DNA of 64,000 nucleotides from CAVXFS01 sp049582805 (GTDB lineage Bacteria > Pseudomonadota > Gammaproteobacteria > Burkholderiales > Gallionellaceae): contig JBAUUR010000060.1 of NCBI GenBank assembly GCA_049582805.1, forward strand, positions 46,475 to 110,474, in the 5' to 3' direction. Under the pieces are notes generated by a model. That model saw nothing but the letters and a program-made list of their open reading frames with translations, searched no databases and had not been told where the DNA came from. Both the position numbers and the translations under genes were made by a program. Positions 8,670 through 17,684 of the stretch are shown here, in pieces (position 1 is the first letter of the stretch; each line of letters begins with the position of its first letter).

Positions 8670-9987
8670 AGATTTTGATTCTCATCAACTCTTCAATCGC
8701 CGCCACCGTTTTCGGCGCAGCTTCGGTCAGTACTTCGCAACCCTGTGCGGTGATGACCACGTTGTCTTCGATGCGGATGCCGATGTTCCACAAGGCCTGT
8801 GGCACGTCATCCGCAGCACGGATGTAGCAGCCCGGCTCCACGGTGAACACCATGCCGGGTTGCAGCGCGCGCCACTTGCCTTCGACTTTGTATGCGCCGA
8901 CATCGTGCACGTCCATGCCCAGCCAGTGGCCGGTGCGGTGCATGTAAAATCGCTTGTAGCTCTCGCTCTCCAGCACGGCGTCCAGGCTGCCGCTGCATAG
9001 TTTGAAATCGATCAGTCCCTGCGCAATCACGCGCAGCGCGGCGTCGTGCACATCATTCCAGCGGTTGCCGGGACGGGCGGCGGCGATGGCGGCAGCCTGT
9101 GCGGCCAGCACCATTTCGTACACGTCCTTTTGCGCGGCGCTGAATTTGCCGTTCACCGGAAAGGTGCGCGTGATATCGGCGGCATATCCGTCCAGTTCGC
9201 AGGCCGCATCGATCAGCAGCAGGTCACCGTCCTTGAGTTGCATTTGATTGCCGACATAATGCAGCACGCAGGCATTGGCGCCACCCGCAACGATGGGGGT
9301 GTAGGCGGGCGCCTGTGCGCCGCTCCTGCGGAATTCGTGCAGCAGTTCCGCCTCGATCGCATATTCCATCACGCCCGGTCTGGTGGCGCGCATGGCGCGG
9401 ATATGTGCGGCACCGGAAATGGCGGCGGCGCGGCGCATGATGACGATCTCGCTGCTGTCCTTGATCAGGCGCATCTCATCCAGCAAGGCCCGCACATCGT
9501 GGATTTCGTCCGGCGCAGCGACGCCGCTGCGGGCTTTTTCCTGCACCCGGCTGCGCAGGCCGAGCAGGCGCGCATCCCATGCGGCTTCATGGCCGACCGG
9601 ATGGAACAACGCAGGCTGGTTGCCCATCAGTTCGATGAGTTTGTCGTCCAGCTGCGCGATGGGGAAAGTCGCATCGAAGCCGAATTTTTCCATCGCCGCA
9701 TCCGGGCCGTGGCGATATCCATCCCAAATTTCGCGTTCCAGATTTTTTTCGCGGCAGAACAGGATGGCCTGCGGCGGGCTATCATCGTCGTGGCCGGCAA
9801 CCAGCACCAGTACCGCTTCCGGCTCGTCGAAGCCGGTGAGGTAATAAAAGTGACTGTCGAAACGGTAGGGATAGTGTGCGTCTCCATTGCGCAGCATTTC
9901 CGGCGCAGTGGGAAGGACGGCGATGCCGCGCTGCATCTGGCTGATAAGCCGGCTGCGTCGGCTGGCATGGATGGCGGAGTTAAGCAT
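8668..9987 (-). CDS. pepP: Xaa-Pro aminopeptidase (M24B)
   Basis: This 439-residue cytosolic metallopeptidase removes N-terminal residues before proline. The five dinuclear-metal ligands are visible: the two Asp in LDGYAADITRTF, His in HRTGHWLGMDVHD, and Glu in FTVEPGCY and GIRIEDNVVIT. The N-terminal AMP_N domain contains YPYRFDSHFYYLTGF. I chose the ATG at 9987 because the alignment with E. coli PepP begins there; an ATG at 9996 is also possible, and both overlap the end of murU. The longer frame upstream is a shadow of murU. Confidence 0.93.
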   Translation of the reverse strand: MLNSAIHASRRSRLISQMQRGIAVLPTAPEMLRNGDAHYPYRFDSHFYYLTGFDEPEAVLVLVAGHDDDSPPQAILFCREKNLEREIWDGYRHGPDAAMEKFGFDATFPIAQLDDKLIELMGNQPALFHPVGHEAAWDARLLGLRSRVQEKARSGVAAPDEIHDVRALLDEMRLIKDSSEIVIMRRAAAISGAAHIRAMRATRPGVMEYAIEAELLHEFRRSGAQAPAYTPIVAGGANACVLHYVGNQMQLKDGDLLLIDAACELDGYAADITRTFPVNGKFSAAQKDVYEMVLAAQAAAIAAARPGNRWNDVHDAALRVIAQGLIDFKLCSGSLDAVLESESYKRFYMHRTGHWLGMDVHDVGAYKVEGKWRALQPGMVFTVEPGCYIRAADDVPQALWNIGIRIEDNVVITAQGCEVLTEAAPKTVAAIEELMRIKI

Positions 9988-10681
9988 GGCCGACATTCTG
10001 CGATGCGCGCAATTGCTTGTCGAGTTCTTCCAGGCGTTGTGGTGTGCCGACATCCACCCAGCGACCGGTGTAATGTTCACCACTGACTTTGCCTTGCACG
10101 ATCTGCGCGCGCAGCAGCGGAGCGAGGGGCGCCGTGGCACCGCGTGGAATGTGCAAGAACAGCGTGGGCTGGTAGAGGCCGATGCCGCTGAAGGTCAGCT
10201 TGGGGGCGTTATCAGTCACCCGGCCGTGGCGCAGCCCGAAATCCCCGTCTGGATGGTGCGCGGGATTGTTGACCAGCACGAGATACGCGCCATCGCCACT
10301 GGTTTGTAGCGACGCCGCTCGAATCAGAAGTTGCGTGAAATCGAAGTCACACCAGATGTCGCCATTGATGACGGCAAACGGTTCACTGCCAAGCAGAGGC
10401 AAAGCGTGGGCAATGCCGCCCGCGGCTTCCAGGGCGGTCGGACGTTCCGGCGAGTAGCGGATGCGGACCCCATAACGGCTGCCATCACCCAGGGTGTTTT
10501 CAATTTTCGTACCAAGGTGGGCGTGGTTTATGACCAAATCGGTGATGCCCGCGCGCGCCAGTCTTTCGATGTGCCAAACAACGAGCGGCTTGCCGCCGGC
10601 CATCAGCAGCGGCTTGGGCGTGAGATCGGTGAGGGGGCGCATGCGTTCGCCGCGACCGGCAGCCAATATCATGGCCTTCAA
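9980..10681 (-). CDS. murU: N-acetylmuramate alpha-1-phosphate uridylyltransferase
   Basis: This 233-residue nucleotidyltransferase opens with MKAMILAAGRGERMRPLTD, the pyrophosphorylase signature. Its neighbour amgK makes MurNAc-1-phosphate and MurU converts it to UDP-MurNAc in peptidoglycan recycling, a route that bypasses MurA and hence fosfomycin. The start is a TTG at 10681, chosen because it gives the conserved N-terminus; the ATG at 10672 is three codons later. Translation of the longer upstream frame runs through palindromic intergenic DNA. Its stop overlaps the pepP start. Confidence 0.88.
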   Translation of the reverse strand: MKAMILAAGRGERMRPLTDLTPKPLLMAGGKPLVVWHIERLARAGITDLVINHAHLGTKIENTLGDGSRYGVRIRYSPERPTALEAAGGIAHALPLLGSEPFAVINGDIWCDFDFTQLLIRAASLQTSGDGAYLVLVNNPAHHPDGDFGLRHGRVTDNAPKLTFSGIGLYQPTLFLHIPRGATAPLAPLLRAQIVQGKVSGEHYTGRWVDVGTPQRLEELDKQLRASQNVGHA

Positions 10682-10711
10682 GGGGTTATGCCTTTCAGTT
10701 TTGCCGCCTCG

Positions 10712-10771
10712 CCCGCTTGCGGGTGCGCAAGGAGTAGGCCGTGGTTGTAAGGCCGATAAATCGGCAACCAC
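10712..10771. repeat. Palindromic segment between amgK and murU
   Basis: Two hairpins lie in the 136-base gap. CCCGC/GCGGG with a TT loop is at 10712-10723. A longer one at 10741-10771 pairs GTGGTT with AACCAC and GCCGAT with ATCGGC around an AA loop, with a 5-base bulge. Neither has a T-run in either direction, so they look like inserted palindromic repeats rather than terminators. Confidence 0.5.
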
Positions 10772-10817
10772 CACGCACGGAGCAGGGTTGGGCAGAGGGT
10801 GGTGCGTTTAAGCGTCA

Positions 10818-11981
10818 TCAAAATGTATATCCCGTCTGCAGTTCGCGCGGCCCCAACGCATCCAGCAGGTTGAGCAGCGGTTTAAGCTCGATGTAACGTT
10901 CGCAGGCCCGGCGCAGGTAGTTCATTACCCGCGGCATGTCCTTGAGGTACCCTTCCTTGCCGTCGCGGTGATACAGGCGTGCGAAAATGCCCAGCACCTT
11001 GGTGTGGCGCTGCACTCCCATCCATTCGTAATCGCGATAGAACTCGCCGAAATCGCGAGGCACAGGCAATCCCGCTTTGCGCGCTTTCTCCCAGTAGCGG
11101 ATCAGCCAGTCCATGATCTGTTCCTCTTCCCAGTCGATGTAGGCATCCTTGAACAGTGAGGCGAGGTCGTAGGTGATAGGGCCGTATACCGCGTCCTGGA
11201 AATCGAGGATGCCGGGGTTGGGGTCGGCGACCATCAGGTTGCGCGAGTGGAAATCGCGGTGCACATACACTCGCGGCTGGGACAGATTGTTGTCGAGTAT
11301 GCGCCGGAACATGGTTTCCAGCGTGGCGTTCTGATTCTGATTTAGCGTAACTTGCAGGTGCTTCCCGATATACCACTCCGGAAACAGGTTGAGCTCGCGC
11401 CGCAGCAGCGCTTCGTTATACGGTGGCAGCGCGTTTTCCCTGCTGGAGAGCTGGATGTGGATCAGCGCATCGGTGGCGGCTCCATACAATTTTTGCGCGA
11501 TGGCGGCATCTTTTCCGCACAGTGCTTGCAGGTAGGTAATGCTGCCCAGGTCGGACAACAGCAGGAAGCCTTGCGCTAAATCTTCCGCATACACATGGGG
11601 GACATGCGTACCGGCATGTTCGAATAGTCTGGCGATTTGCAGGAATGGAGCGCAGTCTTCGTGCTGCGGTGGGGCATCCATCACGATTAGCGTAGCGGGC
11701 TGCCGCGGTGCGGCGGAACAGTCGGCTTTCGGAGAAACAGCGCCGCGGCTTGCATCTTGTTGCCGACTTGTCGAATGGATACCCGACGCATCAGGGGCAG
11801 CAGGGCGGAAGTTCTCGCCCACGGCTGGCTCGCCAGCCGGCGAGGTGACGCGGCCACCATCTGCAAAGGTGACGCGGAAATAGCGGCGAAAGCTGGCATC
11901 GGCGGAAGCCGGGGTAATGCTGAAAGGTTCGTCGGGGAACAGGCTGTGGAGCCAATCAGTCAGTAGTTGCTGGCGTTTCAT
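10818..11981 (-). CDS. amgK: N-acetylmuramate/N-acetylglucosamine kinase AmgK with an in-frame insert
   Basis: This 387-residue aminoglycoside-phosphotransferase-fold kinase makes MurNAc-1-phosphate for MurU (peptidoglycan recycling). The catalytic loop is VYVHRDFHSRNLM and the metal-binding segment GILDFQDAVYGPITYD. ATG 11981 gives the usual N-terminus (MKRQQLLTDWL). Between the N-lobe strand SFRRYFRVTFADGG and the next strand TLIVMDAPP there is an extra stretch of about 54 residues (roughly 42-95), rich in Pro, Ala, Gly and Ser, which I do not expect in the family. It lies in the beta2-beta3 turn, where an insert could be tolerated. Confidence 0.87.
   Translation of the reverse strand: MKRQQLLTDWLHSLFPDEPFSITPASADASFRRYFRVTFADGGRVTSPAGEPAVGENFRPAAPDASGIHSTSRQQDASRGAVSPKADCSAAPRQPATLIVMDAPPQHEDCAPFLQIARLFEHAGTHVPHVYAEDLAQGFLLLSDLGSITYLQALCGKDAAIAQKLYGAATDALIHIQLSSRENALPPYNEALLRRELNLFPEWYIGKHLQVTLNQNQNATLETMFRRILDNNLSQPRVYVHRDFHSRNLMVADPNPGILDFQDAVYGPITYDLASLFKDAYIDWEEEQIMDWLIRYWEKARKAGLPVPRDFGEFYRDYEWMGVQRHTKVLGIFARLYHRDGKEGYLKDMPRVMNYLRRACERYIELKPLLNLLDALGPRELQTGYTF
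11697..11858. repeat. Hairpin-rich in-frame insert inside amgK
   Basis: This is about 162 bp (54 codons) within amgK. It includes the perfect hairpin GGCTGGC TC GCCAGCC near 11823-11838 and a GGGCG/CGCCC pairing. A 10-bp direct repeat GGTGACGCGG (11844-11853 and 11868-11877) sits at one edge. The encoded peptide has low-complexity character. It resembles a palindromic element inserted in frame; the boundaries are approximate. Confidence 0.5.
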
Positions 11982-12051
11982 CAGAGGGCTGCGGATTGCT
12001 TTAATTTTGAATGTGTGCGATTTTAGCATCTTAACTCGCTTGTCCCGCATC

Positions 12052-14259
12052 ATGCGCTTTCGCCCCAATCCTGTTGCCCTCTTTGTGATCTTTTCTATTG
12101 CTCCGGCTGCCTTTGCCGAGGATGGCGCGCTGCTGCTCAAACTGGATCGCAACCTCACGAAAGTGGAAAAAACCCATGAAGAGACGCCGACCTTTATGTC
12201 CGCCAGGCAGATCGACGGAAAAATTGGAGAGCAGATCGAAGGTTTGGGTGACGTTGAATTGCGAAGATCCGGACAAGCGATTTATGCCAATCGCATGCGA
12301 TATCTGGTGAGTGACAAGGAAGTCGAGGCAGATGATGCGGTACGTATTGAGCAGGACAACGATGTCATGAAGGGACCACATCTCCAACTCAATCTTGATA
12401 CCGATATCGGTAAAATGACTCAACCGGAGTTTTGGCTGGGCGGCAATCATGCACGCGGGAAAGCAGATTTGTTACGCCTTAATGGTCGAGAAAACTATTC
12501 CATGAATAATGTGACCTACACCACCTGCCCGGAGGGCCAGGATGACTGGTTGTTGAAAATGGGGGAGCTGGATATAGACCGTAACAGTCAAATAGGAGTA
12601 GCGCGAAATGCGCAAGTGGTATTCATGGGAGTGCCCATTCTGTATTCACCATGGATGAACTTTGCGCTTAATGCACAACGCAAGTCGGGATTTCTGGGGC
12701 CCGTATTCGGCAGCACCGGACAGGGAGGTACCGATCTGACTTTGCCCTATTACTGGAATATCGCGCCCAACCGTGACGCGACATTTTCGCCGCGCATCAT
12801 TGCCAAGCGCGGCATCATGCTAAACAATGAGTTTCGGTTTATGGGCCCAACCTATGCTGGAGAAGCAGACCTCGATGTACTACCCGGCGATCGTTTGGCC
12901 AATCAAACTCGTACTCGCATAGCCCTGACCGATAGCGAGAATTTTGGCCAGGGGTTAGTTGGGTCGGTCAACCTCAACAAGGTTTCTGATGATGCCTATT
13001 TCCGTGATCTGGCTAATTCGGTCAGCGGCACATCGCAGACTACCCTGCCAAGACAAGCGGTGCTGTCCTATACGAAGGGGTGGTGGAATGCATCCGCCCA
13101 AGTCCAGAGTTTCCAGACCTTGCAGGACCCGGCGGCGCCAGTGGTTGTACCCTATAACATGCTGCCGCAACTAAGTGTCGGCGCGCAACGCGCGCTGGGC
13201 AAGGCTGAAGTCAATTTCGCCGGGGAGTTTGTTGACTTCCGCCACCCTACTTCCATCAGCGGGCGGCGTGTCGTGTTATATCCCAGCGTAAGTTATGCGC
13301 TCATCGCCGAGCCTGCGTTTTACCTGACACCCAAGATCGGTTTGCATAATACCCATTACACATTGGATGCCAACAATTCCGGCGCATTGCCTGATAGTTC
13401 CCGGAGCTTGCCAATCTTCAGCCTGGATGGAGGGATGACACTGGAGCGCGATTGGAACCTGAACGGACGGAACTTTATACAGACCCTGGAGCCAAGGGCG
13501 TTCTATGTGTACATCCCGTATCGCAACCAGAACTTGTTGCCAAATTTTGATTCGGCCCAGGCCGACTTCAATTTTGCCCAGATCTTTACCGAAAATCGCT
13601 TCTACGGCAGCGATCGTATTGGAGACGCCAATCAGCTGACCCTCGGACTGACCTCGCGCCTGCTTGATCCGGCCAGCGGAGCAGAAAAGTTTCGGATTGC
13701 CGTGGGAGAGCGATTTAGTGTGACGACTCCCCAGGTAAATCTGGTTGCGCCCACGGAGACGACCAACAAATCAGACATACTGTTTGCGGCTTCCGGGGAA
13801 TTAACGCGTGCCTGGTCCCTGGATGGCTTTTTTCAATACGACCCCAGCCAGGCCCAAACCGTGCAATTCGACGCCGCTACCCGCTATCGGCCGGAAAGCG
13901 GCAAGGTGCTTAATCTGGGTTATCGATTTACGCGTAACACCCTGCGCCAAATCGAGATGTCCACCCAATGGCCGTTGTACAGGCATTGGCAAGGTGTGGC
14001 ACAACTGAACTATTCCTTGCAGGATAGACAAATTCTAGAGGCGCTGGGCGGGCTTGAGTATAATCTGGATTGTTGGGCGGTTCGGTTGGTGGCACAGCGT
14101 TTCGTCACCGCGACGCAACAGTATTCCACCGGAGTTTTTGTGCAGCTGGAGCTGAATGGCTTGGTGATGCTTGGCTCGGATCCGCTTGCTTTATTGCGTC
14201 AGAGCATTCCCGGCTATACCAAGCTGAATGACCCGAACGTGAAAAGCCAGATGCCATAA
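12052..14259 (+). CDS. lptD: LPS-assembly protein LptD
   Basis: This 735-residue outer-membrane protein has a signal peptide (MRFRPNPVALFVIFSIAPAA, cleavage after FA-like AFA), an N-terminal OstA/LptA-like beta-jellyroll (about 30-180), and a large C-terminal beta-barrel. With LptE it inserts lipopolysaccharide into the outer leaflet. I see only two cysteines, one in YTTCPEG and one in NLDCWAV, so one inter-domain disulfide is possible instead of the two of E. coli. I chose ATG 12052 because the signal peptide starts there. It is divergent from amgK and followed by surA, the usual order. Confidence 0.93.
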   Translation: MRFRPNPVALFVIFSIAPAAFAEDGALLLKLDRNLTKVEKTHEETPTFMSARQIDGKIGEQIEGLGDVELRRSGQAIYANRMRYLVSDKEVEADDAVRIEQDNDVMKGPHLQLNLDTDIGKMTQPEFWLGGNHARGKADLLRLNGRENYSMNNVTYTTCPEGQDDWLLKMGELDIDRNSQIGVARNAQVVFMGVPILYSPWMNFALNAQRKSGFLGPVFGSTGQGGTDLTLPYYWNIAPNRDATFSPRIIAKRGIMLNNEFRFMGPTYAGEADLDVLPGDRLANQTRTRIALTDSENFGQGLVGSVNLNKVSDDAYFRDLANSVSGTSQTTLPRQAVLSYTKGWWNASAQVQSFQTLQDPAAPVVVPYNMLPQLSVGAQRALGKAEVNFAGEFVDFRHPTSISGRRVVLYPSVSYALIAEPAFYLTPKIGLHNTHYTLDANNSGALPDSSRSLPIFSLDGGMTLERDWNLNGRNFIQTLEPRAFYVYIPYRNQNLLPNFDSAQADFNFAQIFTENRFYGSDRIGDANQLTLGLTSRLLDPASGAEKFRIAVGERFSVTTPQVNLVAPTETTNKSDILFAASGELTRAWSLDGFFQYDPSQAQTVQFDAATRYRPESGKVLNLGYRFTRNTLRQIEMSTQWPLYRHWQGVAQLNYSLQDRQILEALGGLEYNLDCWAVRLVAQRFVTATQQYSTGVFVQLELNGLVMLGSDPLALLRQSIPGYTKLNDPNVKSQMP

Positions 14260-14344
14260 ACAGCATTGCTTATGGCGCATCACAATCCGCGATAAGCGAC
14301 ATTGCCGACGAAAATTAATGGCTGCATAGGCAGGTAAAACCGAG

Positions 14345-15697
14345 ATGAACACCAACAATTCGATATGGAATGGCAAGTCGGTACTGGCACTTTTGTTCTG
14401 GCTGGCTTGTACATCCAGCACATTTGCAGCTGACGACCTGCAAAAATCCATTGCGCCGCAAAAACCGGAACTAATCGATAAAATCGTTGCTATCGTGAAT
14501 GACGATGTCATAACCCGGCATGAGCTGGATGACAAAATCGATACTGTTGTGCATCAACTGAAAAAGCAGGGCACTGCATTGCCTGCACCTGAAGTGTTAG
14601 AAAAGCAAATACTGGATCGCATGGTAATGGATATGCTGCAATTGCAGCTTGCCAAGGAGACAGGGGTTCGCGTAGACGACGCACAATTGGACAAGGCTAT
14701 GCAGCGTATCGCCCAGGAAAACAATATTTCCTCACTTGCCGAATTTCGCACAAAACTCGAACAGGACGGAGTGGACTTCAAGAAGTTCCGGGAGGAAATT
14801 CGCAGCGAAATAATCGCGTCCCGCTTGCGCGAGAGGGAGGTCGATAGCAAAATAGTGGTCAGCGATAATGAGATCGATAATTATCTTGCCACTCAGGCCA
14901 GGCAGCCGGGCAGGAATGAAGAGTATCAATTGGCGCATATTCTGGTGCTGGTTCCGGAACAGGCCAGTGCCGAAAAAATACAAGCAAGCCGCGAGCGGGC
15001 TGAGCAGGCGCTGGCGCAATTACGAGGCGGGGCCGAATTCGCGCAAGTTGCGGCAGGGTTTTCTGATGCCAAGGATGCGATGCAGGGCGGGGCGCTTGGC
15101 TGGAGACCCACGGACAGAATTCCGATACTGTTTCTCGATGCGCTTCAGAAAATGCATCCCGGTGACGTGAGTGAAGTCCTGCGCGGCCCGAACGGGTTTC
15201 ACATCATCAAATTGCTTGCAAAGCGCAGCAAGGATGCGCCTGTCATGGTTACGCAGACCCATGCACGCCACATTCTGATTAAAACCAGCGAGGCGGTTCC
15301 TGAAAATGAAGCAAAGAACCGCTTGCTTGAGATCAAGAAGCGAATAGACGCGGGCGAAGACTTTGACGAACTGGCCAAGCGTTATTCCGAGGATGGCAGT
15401 GCTGCGCAAGGGGGCGACCTGGGGTGGATTTCACCCGGAGACACGGTGCCAGAATTCGAAACTGCGATGAATGCATTGAAAGACAGACAGATCAGCGATC
15501 CCGTGCAGACGGGATTTGGCTGGCATCTGATCCAGGTATTGGAACGCCGCAATGCCGATATCAGCGAAGAACAAAAAAGACAGCAGGCGCGTGCGGCGAT
15601 CCATTCCTTCAAATCCGATGAGGCCTATCAGGACTGGCTGCGCCAATTGCGTGACCGGGCCTACATCGAATACCGGCAGGACGACAAGGGCAACTGA
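14345..15697 (+). CDS. surA: Periplasmic chaperone/peptidyl-prolyl isomerase SurA
   Basis: This 450-residue periplasmic protein has a signal peptide ending at TFAADD, an N-terminal SurA chaperone domain (DKIVAIVNDDVITRHEL), and two parvulin (PpiC) domains around residues 195-295 and 305-405 (YQLAHILV, THARHILIK). It helps fold outer-membrane barrels such as LptD, encoded just upstream. An 85-base gap separates the two. It is followed immediately by pdxA, an arrangement shared with E. coli. Confidence 0.95.
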   Translation: MNTNNSIWNGKSVLALLFWLACTSSTFAADDLQKSIAPQKPELIDKIVAIVNDDVITRHELDDKIDTVVHQLKKQGTALPAPEVLEKQILDRMVMDMLQLQLAKETGVRVDDAQLDKAMQRIAQENNISSLAEFRTKLEQDGVDFKKFREEIRSEIIASRLREREVDSKIVVSDNEIDNYLATQARQPGRNEEYQLAHILVLVPEQASAEKIQASRERAEQALAQLRGGAEFAQVAAGFSDAKDAMQGGALGWRPTDRIPILFLDALQKMHPGDVSEVLRGPNGFHIIKLLAKRSKDAPVMVTQTHARHILIKTSEAVPENEAKNRLLEIKKRIDAGEDFDELAKRYSEDGSAAQGGDLGWISPGDTVPEFETAMNALKDRQISDPVQTGFGWHLIQVLERRNADISEEQKRQQARAAIHSFKSDEAYQDWLRQLRDRAYIEYRQDDKGN

Positions 15698-15704
15698 CAA
15701 CCTG

Positions 15705-16724
15705 ATGTCGAATCGTTTCCATGCGCTGGCAATAACCTCGGGTGAACCTGCCGGTATCGGTCCGGATTTGTGCTTGCAACTTTCGCAAATCCGGCAGGAT
15801 CTGCCACTGGTGGTTTTGGCCGATAAAATGCTGTTGCAACAGCGGGCAGAACTTCTGCGTCTGAATGTGCAGTTGCATGATTATGAAACAACCAGCGAAT
15901 TCCCTTTAGCTCCGGGACATTTGTGTGTACTGCACCTGCCGCTGCTACAGGCGGTAAAACCAGGAAAGCTGGATTCGGCAAATAGCCGATATGTACTCGA
16001 TTTACTGACTCGGGCAGTTCACGGGTGTCAAACCGGCGAGTTTGGCGGTATGGTCACCGCGCCCGTGCATAAAGGCGTTATCAACGATGCCGGGATTCCG
16101 TTTACCGGCCACACCGAATTTCTTGCCGGCCTGATGCATGTCGAACAAGTGGTGATGATGCTGGTCGGTGGCGGGATGCGCGTGGCTCTGGCCACCACCC
16201 ATTTACCCTTGAAAGATGTAGCGGGTGCGATTACTGCGAAATTGCTGGAGGGTGTGATACGCATCATACGGAGAGACCTCATGAATCGCTTTGGCATCGC
16301 GGATCCGCGCATCCTGGTGGCGGGCCTGAATCCCCATGCCGGGGAAGGCGGACATCTTGGGCGCGAAGAAATCGAGATTATCATTCCGCTGCTGGATAAA
16401 TTGCGCGCAGACGGAATTAACGTGAGCGCACCTCTTCCGGCGGATACTTTGTTTACCCCACAACGTTTGACCCAGTGCGACTGCGTGCTGGCGATGTATC
16501 ACGACCAGGGTTTGCCGGTGCTGAAACATGCCAGCTTCGGCCATGGCGTGAACGTGACGCTGGGCCTGCCCATCATTCGCACCTCGGTGGATCACGGCAC
16601 GGCGCTGGAACTGGCCGGGACAGGACAGGCGGATATTGGAAGTTTGCTGGAAGCCATTCAGATGGCGGCGGACATGGTGCGGCACGAACATGATTCGGCG
16701 TGCGCGGGCACGACCGCGCCTTGA
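15705..16724 (+). CDS. pdxA: 4-hydroxythreonine-4-phosphate dehydrogenase PdxA
   Basis: This 339-residue enzyme performs the NAD-dependent oxidation of 4-phosphohydroxy-L-threonine in pyridoxal-5'-phosphate synthesis. Signatures include ITSGEPAGIGPDL at the N-terminus, the metal-site histidines in FTGHTEFLA and AMYHDQGLPVLKH, and VTAPVHKGVIND. ATG 15705 lies 7 bases after the surA stop. The longer reading frame upstream overlaps surA and is not homologous. Downstream is a large inverted repeat before rsmA. Confidence 0.95.
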   Translation: MSNRFHALAITSGEPAGIGPDLCLQLSQIRQDLPLVVLADKMLLQQRAELLRLNVQLHDYETTSEFPLAPGHLCVLHLPLLQAVKPGKLDSANSRYVLDLLTRAVHGCQTGEFGGMVTAPVHKGVINDAGIPFTGHTEFLAGLMHVEQVVMMLVGGGMRVALATTHLPLKDVAGAITAKLLEGVIRIIRRDLMNRFGIADPRILVAGLNPHAGEGGHLGREEIEIIIPLLDKLRADGINVSAPLPADTLFTPQRLTQCDCVLAMYHDQGLPVLKHASFGHGVNVTLGLPIIRTSVDHGTALELAGTGQADIGSLLEAIQMAADMVRHEHDSACAGTTAP

Positions 16725-16762
16725 TCGGCGAGAATGAGGTAATCCCGGCAAGTTCATGAACC

Positions 16763-16818
16763 CGTCATTCCCGCGAAGCGGACAAGGCTGCGTTGTTGTC
16801 CGCTTCGCGGGAATGACG
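16763..16818. repeat. Perfect 23-bp inverted repeat (CGTCATTCCCGCG type)
   Basis: Arms at 16763-16785 and 16796-16818 are perfectly complementary with a 10-base spacer. The ends read CGTCATTCCCGCG and CGCGGGAATGACG, a widespread proteobacterial interspersed repeat. It lies between pdxA and rsmA and could act as a factor-independent stop or mRNA stabiliser. Confidence 0.85.
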
Positions 16819-16853
16819 AAATTTTGTGGCATAGATTATTTAAGGTATTTGCT

Positions 16854-17621
16854 TTGCATAAAGCCCGCAAACGGTTTGGCCAGAATTTTCTGGTGGATGA
16901 GCGGGTCATTGCCGACATCATCCGCGCCATTCGCCCCGAACCCGCCGACAATATGGTGGAGATCGGCCCCGGCCTGGGCGCGCTGACCCGCCCCTTGCTG
17001 CAAAAATTGAACCATCTGCATGTGGTGGAAATCGACCGCGACATCATCGCGCGGCTGGAAAGCGACTACCCGAAAGACAAACTCGTCATCCATGCCGGTG
17101 ACGCGCTGAAGTTCGATTTCGCCACGCTGCCCGCGCCGCTGCGCATCGTGGGCAACCTGCCTTACAACATTTCCTCGCCGCTGCTGTTCCACGTTGCCGC
17201 GTATGCCGAACGCATCACCGACATGCATTTCATGCTGCAGAACGAAGTAGTGGAGCGCATGGTGGCCACGCCTTCTACGCCTGAGTACGGCAGGCTGTCC
17301 GTGATGTTGCAATACCGCTTCCACATGGAAAAGCTGCTCGACGTGCCGCCGGAGTCTTTCCGTCCCTCGCCCAAGGTCGACTCCGCCATCGTACGACTGA
17401 TTCCGCTGCCTGGCAGCGAGATGGGGGTACGCGATGGAAAATTATTTGCCGAAGTGGTTGCTGCTGCATTCGGGCAGCGGCGCAAGACATTGCGCAACAC
17501 CCTGCGCAGTTATTTGCATGAAGCGGATTTTGAAAAGCTGGGGATTGATGCGCAGTTGCGCGCGGAGAATTTGGACGTAATTGAGTTTGTGCGGATAGCT
17601 AATTATCTTGTGGGGAAATGA
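16854..17621 (+). CDS. rsmA: 16S rRNA dimethyladenosine transferase RsmA
   Basis: This 255-residue SAM-dependent methyltransferase dimethylates the two adjacent adenosines of 16S rRNA helix 45. The SAM motif is VEIGPGLGALT and the catalytic motif IV is NLPYNISS. I chose the TTG at 16854, which gives MHKARKRFGQNFL and has AAGG upstream; the frame could extend to a TTG at 16824. It follows pdxA, as in many proteobacteria (surA-pdxA-rsmA). Confidence 0.93.
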   Translation: MHKARKRFGQNFLVDERVIADIIRAIRPEPADNMVEIGPGLGALTRPLLQKLNHLHVVEIDRDIIARLESDYPKDKLVIHAGDALKFDFATLPAPLRIVGNLPYNISSPLLFHVAAYAERITDMHFMLQNEVVERMVATPSTPEYGRLSVMLQYRFHMEKLLDVPPESFRPSPKVDSAIVRLIPLPGSEMGVRDGKLFAEVVAAAFGQRRKTLRNTLRSYLHEADFEKLGIDAQLRAENLDVIEFVRIANYLVGK

Positions 17622-17684
17622 TACCTGCGGCTGATCGAGGCGGCGCACAGAGGCAGTGGGCGATTCGCATGGACAAAGAGTAAC

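Noticed and set aside
9046..10086. Plus-strand frame of 346 codons opposite pepP
   Set aside because: It is antisense to PepP, whose metal ligands are all visible; His/Ala/Gly-rich shadow composition.
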